DNA of 64,000 nt from CAWIXB01 sp963839955 (lineage in GTDB: Bacteria > Actinomycetota > Actinomycetes > JACCUZ01): assembly GCA_963839955.1 (NCBI GenBank), contig CAWIXB010000001.1:496001-560000 (forward strand), given 5' to 3'. The position numbers and the translations under genes are program-made. The first letter of the stretch is position 1. Every line of letters begins with the position of its first letter. This document shows positions 1-8,693 of this stretch, one piece after another. The notes under the pieces are model-generated. The model had not been told where the DNA came from, searched no databases, and saw only the letters and a list, made by a program, of their open reading frames with translations.

Positions 1-211
1 GTCGGTCGACTGCACCTACACGTTGACGCCCGACGGCCACTTCGTCGTCGGTCGACATCCCGCGCACGAGCGGGTCTTGGTGGCGTGCGGCTTCTCGGGG
101 CACGGCTTCAAGTTCACGCCGGTGCTGGGGGAGGCCCTGGCCGAGCTCGTCGTCGACGGTGTCTCGTCTTTCCCGCTCGCGACCTTCGACCCGCGCCGCT
201 TCGCCGCGTGA
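1..211 (+). CDS. FAD-dependent oxidoreductase, sarcosine oxidase / N-methyltryptophan oxidase type (C-terminal part)
   Basis: Only the last ~69 codons are in the window; the gene begins upstream. The visible piece reads CTYTLTPDGHFVVGRHP followed by VACGFSGHGFKFTPVLGEAL. This is the usual end of monomeric sarcosine oxidase / N-methyl-L-tryptophan oxidase flavoproteins: in that family a Cys near CxYT carries covalent FAD, and the GFSGHGFKF segment closes the FAD pocket. Such enzymes oxidise N-methyl amines or amino acids to imine and H2O2 in the cytoplasm. The stop overlaps the GTG of the next gene by four bases, suggesting translational coupling. The exact substrate cannot be told from the C-terminus alone. 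Confidence 0.75.
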   Translation, partial: SVDCTYTLTPDGHFVVGRHPAHERVLVACGFSGHGFKFTPVLGEALAELVVDGVSSFPLATFDPRRFAA

Positions 212-729
212 GGCTCTTCCTGGCGTTGTCACCACCGTCGGCCGTGACCGCTCACCTCGACGCCGCTGTCGAGGCGGCGCGGGCGGCCTACCCGTCGGCG
301 GACGTGCGGTGGGTGCCCGCCGAGCGCTGGCACCTCACACTCGCCTTCTACGGCGAGGTCGCCGATCGCGACGTCGCGCGGCTGCGTCGGCGGGTCGCGC
401 GTCTGGTGTCGGGCCAGGTCGCGCTCGACCTCTCGTTCACCGGTGCGGGGCGGTTCGGCCACCGCGTGCTGTGGATCGGCATGGGCGGTGACGTCGACGG
501 GCTCCGTGCGCTCGGGCAGCGCGCGAGCGTCGAGGACCGCTCGTACCGGCCGCACCTGACAGTCGCGCGCGGGCGCGGCGGGGTCGATCTCACGCCCGCT
601 GTCGACGCACTCGCGGCGTACGCTGGCCCGCCGTGGCGAGCCGGGTCGGTGCACCTGGTGGAGTCGCACCTCGGACCCCAGCCGCGCTACGACGACGTCG
701 AGGCCTGGCCGCTGCTTGAACCAGCCTAG
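208..729 (+). CDS. thpR: RNA 2',3'-cyclic phosphodiesterase (2H phosphoesterase, ThpR/LigT family)
   Basis: The protein has 173 residues starting at GTG 208, which overlaps the previous stop (GTGA). Two HxT motifs, WHLTL (His42/Thr44) and PHLTV (His116/Thr118), sit about 75 residues apart. This is the defining catalytic pair of 2H phosphoesterases, which open 2',3'-cyclic phosphate RNA ends. The N-terminus MRLFLAL followed by a proline-rich turn is typical of ThpR. Length is normal for the family (~170-190). An upstream in-frame start exists but would run through the preceding gene. In vivo role in bacteria is poorly defined; RNA repair or tRNA-end processing is the usual suggestion. Confidence 0.85.
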   Translation: MRLFLALSPPSAVTAHLDAAVEAARAAYPSADVRWVPAERWHLTLAFYGEVADRDVARLRRRVARLVSGQVALDLSFTGAGRFGHRVLWIGMGGDVDGLRALGQRASVEDRSYRPHLTVARGRGGVDLTPAVDALAAYAGPPWRAGSVHLVESHLGPQPRYDDVEAWPLLEPA

Positions 730-738
730 GCTCGCGTC

Positions 739-822
739 GTGGATCCCCGGACCCGGCGGTGGGTGGTGCTGGGTGCGCTCGCGTTGATGGTGCTCGTCGT
801 CGTCCTCGGCGCGGTCGTCTAG
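739..822 (+). CDS. Predicted 27-residue single-pass membrane peptide
   Basis: A GTG-started frame nine bases after thpR encodes MDPRTRRWVVLGALALMVLV and seven further hydrophobic residues, ending VV. It is a short basic N-terminus (RTRR) followed by one uninterrupted hydrophobic helix, the layout of a small membrane peptide. It lies between the thpR stop and the convergent aldo/keto reductase. No recognisable Shine-Dalgarno precedes it; readthrough or coupling from thpR is possible. I do not recognise a family. The evidence is composition and placement only, so it could be chance. Confidence 0.4.
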   Translation: MDPRTRRWVVLGALALMVLVVVLGAVV

Positions 823-836
823 CCGGTCTCGGGCGC

Positions 837-1811
837 CTACCAGGCGTAGGCCTCGGGCGACGGGCCACCCGGGCCGGGAAAGATCTCGTCGAGACGGGTC
901 AGCGACTTCTCGTCGAGAGTGACGTCCAGCGCACGGAGCGAGCCGTCGAGCTGTTCCATGGTTCGCGGCCCGATGATCGGAGCGGTCACGCCGGGCTGCG
1001 CGATCAGCCAGGCGATCGCGACGTCGGCGGGCTCTTCGCCGAGGTCCTCGCAGAACGCCTCGTAGGCCTCGATCGCGTCGTGGTTGGCCTCGAGTGCATC
1101 CTTGGCGCGGCCCTTCAGGCGCCGCGCGCCGGAGCGCTCCTTGCGCAGCACGCCACCGAGCAGTCCTCCGTGCAAGGGCGACCAGGGGATGACGCCGACT
1201 CCGTAGTCGCGACAGGCCGGCAGGACCTCGAGCTCGATGTCGCGCGTGAGCAAGTTGTAGATCGACTGCTCGCTCACCAGACCGGTCGAGTGTCTGCGTC
1301 GTGCGGCCTCCATGCCCTTGGCGATGTGCCACCCGGCATGGTTGGACGAGCCGACATACAGGACCTTGCCCTGCGCGCGTAGAATGTCGAAGGCTTCCCA
1401 GATTTCGTCCCACGGCGTCGAGAGGTCGACGTGGTGCATCTGGTAGAGGTCGATCCGGTCGGTCTGCAGGCGCTCTAGCGAAGCGTCGCATGCCGCCCGG
1501 ATGTTTCTTGCCGACAGGAACGTGTCGTTGGGCCAGTCGCTCATCGAGCCGTAGAGCTTGGTGGCGATGACCGTCTTCTCGCGGCGGTCGCCACCCTGGG
1601 CGAACCACCGGCCGACGATCTGCTCGGTGACGCCCTGGCCCTTCTTCCACCCGTAGACGTTCGCGGTGTCGAAGAAGTTGATGCCGTGGTCGAGGGCGCG
1701 ATCCATGATCGCGTGGGAGTCGACCTCGTTCGTCTCCGGGCCGAAGTTCATGGTGCCGAGGCAGAGAGGGCTGACTGCGAGGCCGCTGCGGCCGAGGTGG
1801 ATGTAGTCCAT
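837..1811 (-). CDS. Aldo/keto reductase
   Basis: 324 residues, NADPH-dependent oxidoreductase of the TIM-barrel AKR superfamily. Catalytic tetrad residues are visible: FFDTANVYG supplies Asp and Tyr, VIATKLYG the Lys, and LYQMHHVD the His. The N-terminus MDYIHLGRSGLAVSPLCLGT and the C-terminal cofactor segment IIGPRTMEQLDGSL are typical of the YajO/Tas-like branch. ATG 1811 is chosen because homologues start at MxYxxLGxSGLxVS. Likely reduces aldehydes or ketones of unknown identity in the cytoplasm. Convergent with the thpR side and divergent from the MFS gene that starts 63 bp away. Confidence 0.88.
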   Translation of the reverse strand: MDYIHLGRSGLAVSPLCLGTMNFGPETNEVDSHAIMDRALDHGINFFDTANVYGWKKGQGVTEQIVGRWFAQGGDRREKTVIATKLYGSMSDWPNDTFLSARNIRAACDASLERLQTDRIDLYQMHHVDLSTPWDEIWEAFDILRAQGKVLYVGSSNHAGWHIAKGMEAARRRHSTGLVSEQSIYNLLTRDIELEVLPACRDYGVGVIPWSPLHGGLLGGVLRKERSGARRLKGRAKDALEANHDAIEAYEAFCEDLGEEPADVAIAWLIAQPGVTAPIIGPRTMEQLDGSLRALDVTLDEKSLTRLDEIFPGPGGPSPEAYAW

Positions 1812-1874
1812 GCCGTTCCCCTGCCCCCGGACGGGGTGGCACCAACCCTGATCGCGGCACCTAGGCTCGAAACG

Positions 1875-3089
1875 ATGACGGAACTGTCGACTCGTGCTCC
1901 GGTGGCTCGCGAGGTGTGGGCCACCCGCGTGGTTTTCGCCGGGAACGGTGCCCTGTTCGCCACGTGGGTGTCCCGGCTCCCGGCGGTGCGCGACCGGCTC
2001 GAGGCCGACGAGCGAGGCCTGGGTTTCGCGCTCCTGTGCATCGCCGTCGGCTCGCTGATCGCGATGCCGCTGTCGAGCCGCCTCATCACCCGGTTCGGTG
2101 TCCGGGCCGTCATAGCCGCGTGTGTCCTCGCATGCATGGCCGCCTATCCCGCCTTGGCGGTGATGCCCGGGCTGGTCTCGCTCGGCGGGGTGCTCCTGGT
2201 GGTCGGCGCAGGCGTCGGTGTGTGGGACGTGGCGATGAACGTCGCCGGCCATGAGGTCGAGGTGCACGCCGGGCGTCCGCTGATGTCCGGCTTCCACGCG
2301 TGCTGGAGCATCGGGACGGTGAGCGGTGCCGGCGCGGGTGCGCTCGCTGCGGTTGCCGGTCTGGAGCCGCTCGCGCACTTCGCCTTGGCGAGCGCGCTCG
2401 TCGGCGGCGCTTCACTTGTCGCGACACGCCGACTGCCCGAAAGCAGTGCGAGTGGTGCGGGCGCCTCGGCCGCCGACTGCGAGGGCGAGCACCACGTGCC
2501 GATGGTGTCGCCGCGACCGCTGGTCGCCGACCCACGCCTCATCGGCCTCGGCGTCATGACGTTCTGCGCCGCATGGGCGGAGGGAGCAGCCAACGACTGG
2601 CTTGCGTTGCTGCTCACCGACGAGCGCGATGCCTCGGGCGCGCTCGCCGCGCTCGGCTTCGCTGTCTTCGCGACGGCCATGACGATCGGACGCTTCGCGG
2701 GCAACCGGGCCGTCGAGGTGCTCGGCCGGGTCCGCGCGCTTCGCTGGAGCGCGCTGCTTGCCGCGTGCGGGGTCACGCTGCTGCTGACCGTGCCGGTGCT
2801 CGCCGCCGGCTACGCGGGCAGTCTGCTCTGGGGGCTCGGCGTCGCCGTCGGCTTCCCGCTGGCGATGAGCGCGGCCGGCGAGACGCCGGGACGCGGGCCT
2901 GCGGCGATCGCGATGGTGGCGACGATCGCCTACTCCGGCTTCCTGATCGGACCACCCCTGATCGGCTCGCTCGCCCACGAGGTCGGGCTGGACAGCGCCC
3001 TGTGGGTCGTCGTCGTCCTCGCCGCCGGGATGTTCGCCCTCGCCGGCACCGCGCGAACCGTCGAGCAGACGCCCACCGTGCGAGGCTAG
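1875..3089 (+). CDS. MFS transporter, YbjJ-like
   Basis: 404 residues with about 12 hydrophobic segments. The first helix region VVFAGNGALFATWVSRLPAV and the following loop (VRDRLEADERGLGFALL) match the inner-membrane MFS subgroup represented by E. coli YbjJ. A central loop around residues 195-215 is hydrophilic (SSASGAGASAADCEGEHH), separating two six-helix halves. Start is ATG 1875; upstream in-frame codons lie in the divergent aldo/keto reductase promoter region. The substrate is unknown; the family is usually annotated as a sugar or drug exporter. Followed after four bases by the methyltransferase gene, so the two are probably co-transcribed. Confidence 0.85.
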   Translation: MTELSTRAPVAREVWATRVVFAGNGALFATWVSRLPAVRDRLEADERGLGFALLCIAVGSLIAMPLSSRLITRFGVRAVIAACVLACMAAYPALAVMPGLVSLGGVLLVVGAGVGVWDVAMNVAGHEVEVHAGRPLMSGFHACWSIGTVSGAGAGALAAVAGLEPLAHFALASALVGGASLVATRRLPESSASGAGASAADCEGEHHVPMVSPRPLVADPRLIGLGVMTFCAAWAEGAANDWLALLLTDERDASGALAALGFAVFATAMTIGRFAGNRAVEVLGRVRALRWSALLAACGVTLLLTVPVLAAGYAGSLLWGLGVAVGFPLAMSAAGETPGRGPAAIAMVATIAYSGFLIGPPLIGSLAHEVGLDSALWVVVVLAAGMFALAGTARTVEQTPTVRG

Positions 3090-3093
3090 GAAG

Positions 3094-4245
3094 GTGCCCC
3101 AGCCCCTCGATGACGCGCTGGCCGAGCTGCGTCCGTTGTTGCTCGACCACGAGCGGCTCGTGCGCGCGGTCGCGGCCGGCCGCCGCCGTGGCGAGACACC
3201 ACGCTGGACCCGGGTCGAGCTGCGACCGGTGGACCTCAAGCCCGGCCGCTGCCTGCAGGTCGTCACGCACGACGGGGGCGCTCCGCTGACCCGTAACCTC
3301 GGGTACGACGAGGGGGCGCCCGCCACCGTCGACGAGCTGCTCGCGGCGCCGTTCGGCAACTGGCACGTCGAGACCACCGACGAGACCGTGCAGCTGCGCG
3401 TGACCAAGAAGGGCGCCGCACAGGTGCATCGCAGCGTGGGCGGCGCGACGCAGAACACCGAGCACGACCGGCCACCTCGCCACCTGGTCGACCCCGGCGA
3501 CCCGATGTTCGACCTGCTCGCCGCGGGCGCCGACAAGCGTCGCCAGGTGGATGCCTTCGTGCGGGTGCTCGACGGAGTGGTCGTCGCCGCCGATCTCCCG
3601 ACGGACCGCCCGCTGCGCGTCGTCGATCTCGGCTGCGGCAACGCCTATCTCACGTTCGCGGCCTTCCGCTACCTCGCCGTGAACCGCGCGGTCGAGATGG
3701 TCGGGGTCGACCTCCGTGACGAGGCCCGGGAGCGCAACACGCGCATCGCGGACGAGCTCGGCTGGTCACCGCGGCTGAGCTTCGTTGCGGGCTCGATCGT
3801 CGACGCGCCGGTGACCGGCGCCGACGTGGTGCTCGCACTGCACGCCTGCGACACCGCCACCGACGATGCGCTCGCCGTCGCCGTGCGGTGGCGTGCCTCG
3901 CTCGTGCTGGCCGCGCCTTGCTGCCACCACGACGTGCAGCGACAGCTCAAGGCGGCGCCCACGCCTGCTCCGTACGCCTTGCTCCTACGGCATCCGATCC
4001 TGCGCGAGCATTTCGGCGACGTGCTCACCGACGGCCTGCGCGCCGCACTCCTGCGGCGGCTGGGCTACCGCGTCGAGGTCCTGCAGTTCGTCGCGAGCCA
4101 GCACACCCCACGCAACACGATGATCAAGGCGGTGCGCACCGACGCGCCGGTCGATCCGGTCCTGGCTCGGCAGTACGAGGAGCTGGTCGGCGCCTGGGGT
4201 GTCACGCCGTACCTGCAGTCCGCGCTCGATGATGTCCTTCGCTAG
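3094..4245 (+). CDS. Class I SAM-dependent methyltransferase, METTL25/Trm13-like
   Basis: 383 residues. After an N-terminal region of ~170 residues without a clear domain comes a Rossmann methyltransferase fold: motif I VVDLGCGNAYLTF (SAM glycine loop), acidic strand-2 end VGVDLRD, and VLALHACDTATDDAL as motif IV. A characteristic APCCHHD follows; the Cys-Cys-His-His block is shared with METTL25-like and Trm13-like RNA methyltransferases. The later block ASQHTPRNTMIKAVR is also conserved in that group. Start GTG 3094 lies four bases after the MFS stop. The substrate is not established; an RNA target is inference from the CCHH block. Confidence 0.75.
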   Translation: MPQPLDDALAELRPLLLDHERLVRAVAAGRRRGETPRWTRVELRPVDLKPGRCLQVVTHDGGAPLTRNLGYDEGAPATVDELLAAPFGNWHVETTDETVQLRVTKKGAAQVHRSVGGATQNTEHDRPPRHLVDPGDPMFDLLAAGADKRRQVDAFVRVLDGVVVAADLPTDRPLRVVDLGCGNAYLTFAAFRYLAVNRAVEMVGVDLRDEARERNTRIADELGWSPRLSFVAGSIVDAPVTGADVVLALHACDTATDDALAVAVRWRASLVLAAPCCHHDVQRQLKAAPTPAPYALLLRHPILREHFGDVLTDGLRAALLRRLGYRVEVLQFVASQHTPRNTMIKAVRTDAPVDPVLARQYEELVGAWGVTPYLQSALDDVLR

Positions 4246-5209
4246 CGCGGGTGCGTCCGTCCTGCTCGCGGGGCTGGTCGCGTCCGGCGACCCGTCGATC
4301 GTGCTCCGGCTGCAGGACCCGGCCCTGACCGAGTCGAGTGGGCTCACCGTGTCGCAGCGACACCCCGGTGTGCTGTGGACGCACGCCGACGGCGGTGACG
4401 CGGCCACGGTGGTCGCCGTCAACCGACGAGGGCGCAGTGTGGCGACCGTTCGCCTGCGCGGCATCGATCCTTACGATCCTGAAGCCCTCGCCCCCGGCCG
4501 CGACGGCAAGGGCAGACCAGCGTTGTTCCTCGGTGATCTCGGTGACAACCGGGTGCGCCGTCCTGATGTCTCGGTGTTCCGCTTCACTGAGCCGGCGCGG
4601 TTGCGCGACCAGACGGTCGACGCCACCTGGTGGCAGTTCACCTACCCCGACGGGCCGCGGGACGCCGAGGCGTTGCTCGTCGACCCGCGCGACGACCGGA
4701 TCTACATCGCCACCAAGGACGTCTTCGGCGGCCGGCTCTACCGCGCGCCGCTTCACCCCAGGACCGACCGCACCAACCGACTCACCCGCATCGGCAAGGT
4801 GCCGCCGTTGATCACCGACGGGGCCTTCCTCCGTGACGGGCGGATGGTGCTGCGCTCCTACAGCACCGCCTACCTCTACGACCGCAACCGTGAGCTGGTC
4901 GCGCGCGAGCTCCTGCCCGAGCAACCACAGGGCGAGTCGCTGGCCGTCGACGGCGACCGGCTGCTGGTGGGCAGCGAGGGCCGGCGCAGTGCGGTGTACG
5001 CCGTGCGGCTGCCCGTCTCCGACGAGTCACCCTCGTCGTCGCCCTCGCCCGAGTCCTCCGAGAGTCGCGCCGCGCCGCCCAGCAACAACAACGAAAACGC
5101 GCCGGAGCGGGACCGCCCGGCCGCGTCACGACTCGCGCTCTTCGTCGGCGTCCCCGTGTTGTTGGCCGTCTGCGCGCTGGTTCTCAGACGGAGTCGCTCA
5201 CGCCCGTGA
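4229..5209 (+). CDS. Exported protein of beta-propeller type with C-terminal membrane anchor
   Basis: About 326 residues. An N-terminal hydrophobic stretch (FASAGASVLLAGLVASG) looks like a signal peptide. The body has repeated Asp-rich strands such as LFLGDLGDNRVRRPDVSVF, DAEALLVDPRDDRIYIATK and GESLAVDGDRLLVGSEG, consistent with a six- or seven-bladed extracellular propeller. Then follows a Ser/Pro/Asn/Glu-rich linker (residues ~270-300), one TM helix (LALFVGVPVLLAVCALVL) and a basic tail RRSRSRP, the layout of a surface protein held in the membrane. Two adjacent ATGs (4229, 4232) lie inside the end of the methyltransferase gene; I cannot choose between them. Function is unknown. Confidence 0.65.
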   Translation: MMSFASAGASVLLAGLVASGDPSIVLRLQDPALTESSGLTVSQRHPGVLWTHADGGDAATVVAVNRRGRSVATVRLRGIDPYDPEALAPGRDGKGRPALFLGDLGDNRVRRPDVSVFRFTEPARLRDQTVDATWWQFTYPDGPRDAEALLVDPRDDRIYIATKDVFGGRLYRAPLHPRTDRTNRLTRIGKVPPLITDGAFLRDGRMVLRSYSTAYLYDRNRELVARELLPEQPQGESLAVDGDRLLVGSEGRRSAVYAVRLPVSDESPSSSPSPESSESRAAPPSNNNENAPERDRPAASRLALFVGVPVLLAVCALVLRRSRSRP

Positions 5210-6358
5210 CGCGGCGCGCTGCGACCGGCCGCCGATGCGGATGCCGACCGCGGCCATCGCAAGTAGCACCGGCACGACCAGGAAGGCATTGTGAATGCCG
5301 AACCGGTCGGCGAGTGCCCCGAGCAACAGCGGACCGCCGCCCGAGGCGAGTGCGGCCGCGAGCCCCGACCGGGCGCTGGCCAGGTCGGGCCGGCCCTCGG
5401 AGACGTCGATGGCGAGCGCCAGCCCGAGCGGGTAGAAGAGCGCGATGCCGAGCCCGCACACGAGAAGGGCGGCCAGCGCCAATGACGGGACCGTCGTCAC
5501 CCAGAACCCCGCGAACCCGATCGCGCAGACCACGATCGCCGCGTAGAGCAGGAGCTCGACGTCGAACCGCAACGCGAGCCGGCCGCCGGCAAGCCGGCCG
5601 AGGAACATGCCGAACAGCAGCGTCGTGATGCCCGCCGACGCGGCGCCGTCGCCCATCTCGAAGCGGTTGCGCAGGATGTCAGCCGTCCAGAGCGTCATGC
5701 AGAACTCCACCGCGATGCCGCAGACGAGGACACCCCAGACGATCCAGTAGCGCGAAGGCAGACGACGCGAACCGACGTGATGTGCGGGCTCCTCTGTGGG
5801 CGCCGGCATCCCGAGGCGTCCGCCGAACGCGTAGAGGACGGCCACGGCCGGCACCACCAGCAGGAGCGCCGCTCGCCATCCGAGGCCGATGCCGACCGCG
5901 GCACCGACCACCAGCGGTGCCACGGTTCCGACGCCAGCTGCGACTGCGTTGGCCTCGGTGATGGCCGCCGGGCCGCCGCGGCCGTGGTGGTCGCTCAGCG
6001 CGGCGGCCGTGGTGGTGATCACGAACGAGCCGCCGAACGACGCGAGCAGTGCGCCGGTCAGCGTGACTGCCAGGACCGTGGTGGCGACGTACAGCCCCGC
6101 ACCGAGACAGAGGCACAACAGCCCACCCCACATGACGACCGCACGGCCGTAGCGGCGGACCAGCGGGGCGAAGATGAGGGCCGACAGCAGTGCGCCGATG
6201 GCGAGTGCGCTGCCGTGTAGACCGGAGAGGGTGCGGCTGATCTCCTGCTCGTCGCGCAGCAGCGGAACGGTCGGCCCGAAGCCGTAGAGGAAGTAGCCGT
6301 AGGTGCCGAGCTGGGCGTAGATGAGCCAGGTGAGGCGATCCCGAGCGAGCGCGGTCAA
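5198..6358 (-). CDS. MFS transporter
   Basis: 386 residues and about 12 TM segments; the first helix is LTWLIYAQLGTYGYFLYGFG. The inter-helix motif LVRRYGRAVVMWGG resembles MFS signature A between helices 2 and 3. The start is TTG 6358, whose TTGA overlaps the serC stop; there is no better in-frame start and the overlap implies coupling to serC. The last 12 bases overlap the convergent membrane-anchored propeller gene. The substrate is unknown. Being behind serC and citrate synthase need not imply a shared pathway. Confidence 0.8.
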   Translation of the reverse strand: MTALARDRLTWLIYAQLGTYGYFLYGFGPTVPLLRDEQEISRTLSGLHGSALAIGALLSALIFAPLVRRYGRAVVMWGGLLCLCLGAGLYVATTVLAVTLTGALLASFGGSFVITTTAAALSDHHGRGGPAAITEANAVAAGVGTVAPLVVGAAVGIGLGWRAALLLVVPAVAVLYAFGGRLGMPAPTEEPAHHVGSRRLPSRYWIVWGVLVCGIAVEFCMTLWTADILRNRFEMGDGAASAGITTLLFGMFLGRLAGGRLALRFDVELLLYAAIVVCAIGFAGFWVTTVPSLALAALLVCGLGIALFYPLGLALAIDVSEGRPDLASARSGLAAALASGGGPLLLGALADRFGIHNAFLVVPVLLAMAAVGIRIGGRSQRAASRA

Positions 6359-7476
6359 CCCAGCTCGGGTACGACGTGGTCGATGCAGGTGGTCAGGGCT
6401 TCGACGTCCGAGGGCTCGACGGCCGGGAACATCGCGATGCGCAGCTGGTTGCGGCCGAGCTTGCGGTAAGGGTCGGTGTCGACGATGCCGTTGGCGCGCA
6501 GCACCTTGGCGATGGCAGCGGCGTCGACCGAGTCGTCGAAGTCGATCGTGCCGACGACGTTCGAGCGTTGCGCGGGGTCGGCGACGAACGGCGACGCGAA
6601 CGTCGACTTCTCCGCCCACGTGTAGAGCCGCGACGCCGAGTCCGCCGTACGCTCCGTCGCCCACTGCAGGCCGCCACGCGAGTTGAACCAGTCGACCTGC
6701 TCCGCCAGGAGGTAGAGGGTCGCGAGCGCCGGGGTGTTGTACGTCTGATCGAGCCGGCTGTTGTCGATCGCGATCTGCAGGTCACTGAAGGCCGGCACCC
6801 AGCGACCAGAGGCGTGCACCTGGGCCACCCGCTCGATGGCGGCCGGCGACATCAGCGCGAGCCACAGACCGCCGTCGGAGGCGAAGGACTTCTGCGGCGC
6901 GAAGTAGTAGACGTCGGTCTCAGCCACGTCGACCGGGAGACCACCGGCGCCCGACGTGGCGTCGACGAGCACCAGCGCATCGTCATCGGCGTCCGCGACT
7001 CGCCGCAGCGGCATAGCCACACCCGTCGAGGTCTCGTTGTGGGTGAAGGCGTAGACGTCGGCACCTGGCTCGGCGCGCGGCTGCGGGTGAGTGCCCGGTT
7101 CGCTGGTGATGATCGTCGGGTCGGCCAGGAACGGCGCGGCCCTGACGGCGGACGCGAACTTCGCGGAGAACTCGCCGAACGACAGGTGCTGCGAGTGCTC
7201 CCCCACCAGGTTGAAGGCGGCGATGTCCCAGAAGGCGGTCGTCCCGCCGTTGCCCAGCACCACCTCGTAGCCGTCAGGGAGCTCGAACAGCTCGCCGAGG
7301 CCCTGCCGGATCCGGCGGACGACGTCCTTGACCGTGCTCTGACGGTGGGACGTCCCGAGGTAGGACGTGCCGGTTGCTGCAAGCGTTGCCACGGCCTCCG
7401 GCCGCACCTTCGACGGTCCCGAGCCGAAGCGGCCGTCGGCGGGTTTGATGCTGTCCGGGATGACGATGTCGCTCAC
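6355..7476 (-). CDS. serC: Phosphoserine aminotransferase
   Basis: 373 residues, class V aminotransferase that converts 3-phosphohydroxypyruvate and glutamate to phosphoserine in serine synthesis (and 4-phosphohydroxythreonine in PLP synthesis). The N-terminus IPDSIKPADGRFGSGPSKVR and the block ATSGAGGLPVDV are typical of the actinobacterial/archaeal SerC group. The PLP lysine is in YYFAPQKSFASDGGLW. GTG 7476 is the start (VSDIVIP). It sits in the serC / citrate synthase-2 / pdxH neighbourhood; serC and pdxH both touch PLP metabolism, since PdxH makes its cofactor. Confidence 0.93.
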   Translation of the reverse strand: MSDIVIPDSIKPADGRFGSGPSKVRPEAVATLAATGTSYLGTSHRQSTVKDVVRRIRQGLGELFELPDGYEVVLGNGGTTAFWDIAAFNLVGEHSQHLSFGEFSAKFASAVRAAPFLADPTIITSEPGTHPQPRAEPGADVYAFTHNETSTGVAMPLRRVADADDDALVLVDATSGAGGLPVDVAETDVYYFAPQKSFASDGGLWLALMSPAAIERVAQVHASGRWVPAFSDLQIAIDNSRLDQTYNTPALATLYLLAEQVDWFNSRGGLQWATERTADSASRLYTWAEKSTFASPFVADPAQRSNVVGTIDFDDSVDAAAIAKVLRANGIVDTDPYRKLGRNQLRIAMFPAVEPSDVEALTTCIDHVVPELG

Positions 7477-7491
7477 CCGGCCAAGGCTAGG

Positions 7492-8586
7492 TCACTGCCA
7501 GCCTGCGACCTCCGACGGCTGGCGAGGACCATGGCCGATGTAGCGCGCCGCCGGCCGGATGAGCCGCCCGGTGCGCTTCTGCTCGAGGATGTGCGCCGCC
7601 CAGCCCGCCGTGCGCGCGCAGGTGAACATGGGGGTGAACATGTGCGGCGGCACCTCGGCGAAGTCGAGCACCACAGCCGCCCAGAACTCGACGTTCGTCG
7701 CGAGCACTCGGTCTGGCCGGCGGGCGCCGAGCTCGTCGAGCGCGGCCTTCTCCAGCGCGGCGGCCGCTTCCCACCGCGGCGCGCCCAGCTCCTCCGCCGT
7801 ACGTCGGAGCACCCGCGCGCGCGGGTCCTCCGCCCGGTAGACGCGGTGGCCGAAGCCCATCAGCCGCTCGCCGCGGTCGAGCACGCCCTTGACGTACGCC
7901 GACGCGTCACCGGTCTCCTCGATCGCGTCGAGCATGTGCAGCACACGCGACGGAGCGCCGCCGTGCAGCGGACCTGACATCGCGCCCACCGCTCCCGACA
8001 GGCACGCCGCGACGTCGGCGCCGGTGGAGGCGATGACCCTGGCCGTGAACGTCGACGCATTCATGCCGTGCTCCGCTGCCGACGTCCAGTAGGCGTCGAC
8101 GGCCTGCACGTGCCGGGGGTCGGGCTCGCCGCGCCACCGGATCATGAAGCGCTCGACGACGGTGCGCGCCTTGTCGATCTCGGCCTGCGGCACCATCGGC
8201 AGTCCGATGCCGCGGGCCGACTGGGCGACGAACGACAAGGCCATGACCGACGCCCGGGCCAGGTTGTCGCGCGCCTCCTCCTCGTCGATGTCGAGCAGCT
8301 GCCGGAAGCCCCACGCCGGCGCGAGCATCGCGAGGGCGCTCTGCACGTCGACGCGCACGTCGCCGGAGTGCACGGGCAACGGGAAAGGCTCGGCCGGCGG
8401 CAGCCCGGGATTGAATCGGTCGTCGACGAGCAGTCCCCACACGTTGCCGAACGACACCTGCCCCACCAGGTCCTCGATGTCGACGCCGCGATAGCGAAGC
8501 GCGCCACCCTCGCGGTCGGGCTCCGCGATCTCGCTCTCGAAGGCAACGACTCCCTCGAGGCCGGGCTTGAAGTCGGGGTCACTCAC
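7492..8586 (-). CDS. citA: Citrate synthase 2 (CitA-type)
   Basis: About 364 residues; condenses acetyl-CoA and oxaloacetate (or propionyl-CoA in methylcitrate synthases). Visible blocks are LRYRGVDIEDL at the N-terminus, AMSGPLHGGAPSRVLHML containing the substrate-binding His, and GFGHRVYRAEDPRARVLRR with the second catalytic His and an Arg. It is shorter than the main GltA (~430), as expected for the actinobacterial CitA/CitZ class. GTG 8586 is preferred over GTG 8610 because GAGGGAG sits six bases upstream. It is the gene between serC and pdxH, an order I recall from other actinomycetes. Confidence 0.88.
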   Translation of the reverse strand: MSDPDFKPGLEGVVAFESEIAEPDREGGALRYRGVDIEDLVGQVSFGNVWGLLVDDRFNPGLPPAEPFPLPVHSGDVRVDVQSALAMLAPAWGFRQLLDIDEEEARDNLARASVMALSFVAQSARGIGLPMVPQAEIDKARTVVERFMIRWRGEPDPRHVQAVDAYWTSAAEHGMNASTFTARVIASTGADVAACLSGAVGAMSGPLHGGAPSRVLHMLDAIEETGDASAYVKGVLDRGERLMGFGHRVYRAEDPRARVLRRTAEELGAPRWEAAAALEKAALDELGARRPDRVLATNVEFWAAVVLDFAEVPPHMFTPMFTCARTAGWAAHILEQKRTGRLIRPAARYIGHGPRQPSEVAGWQ

Positions 8587-8693
8587 GCTGGCTCCCTCGT
8601 CGGGCGGCACGGCGTCATGCCGTCGTGCGCATTCTCACCCTTGCCGGCGCACCCTGTCGCCCCGGGCTCCTGTCGCGCGTGCCAGAGTGAGAC

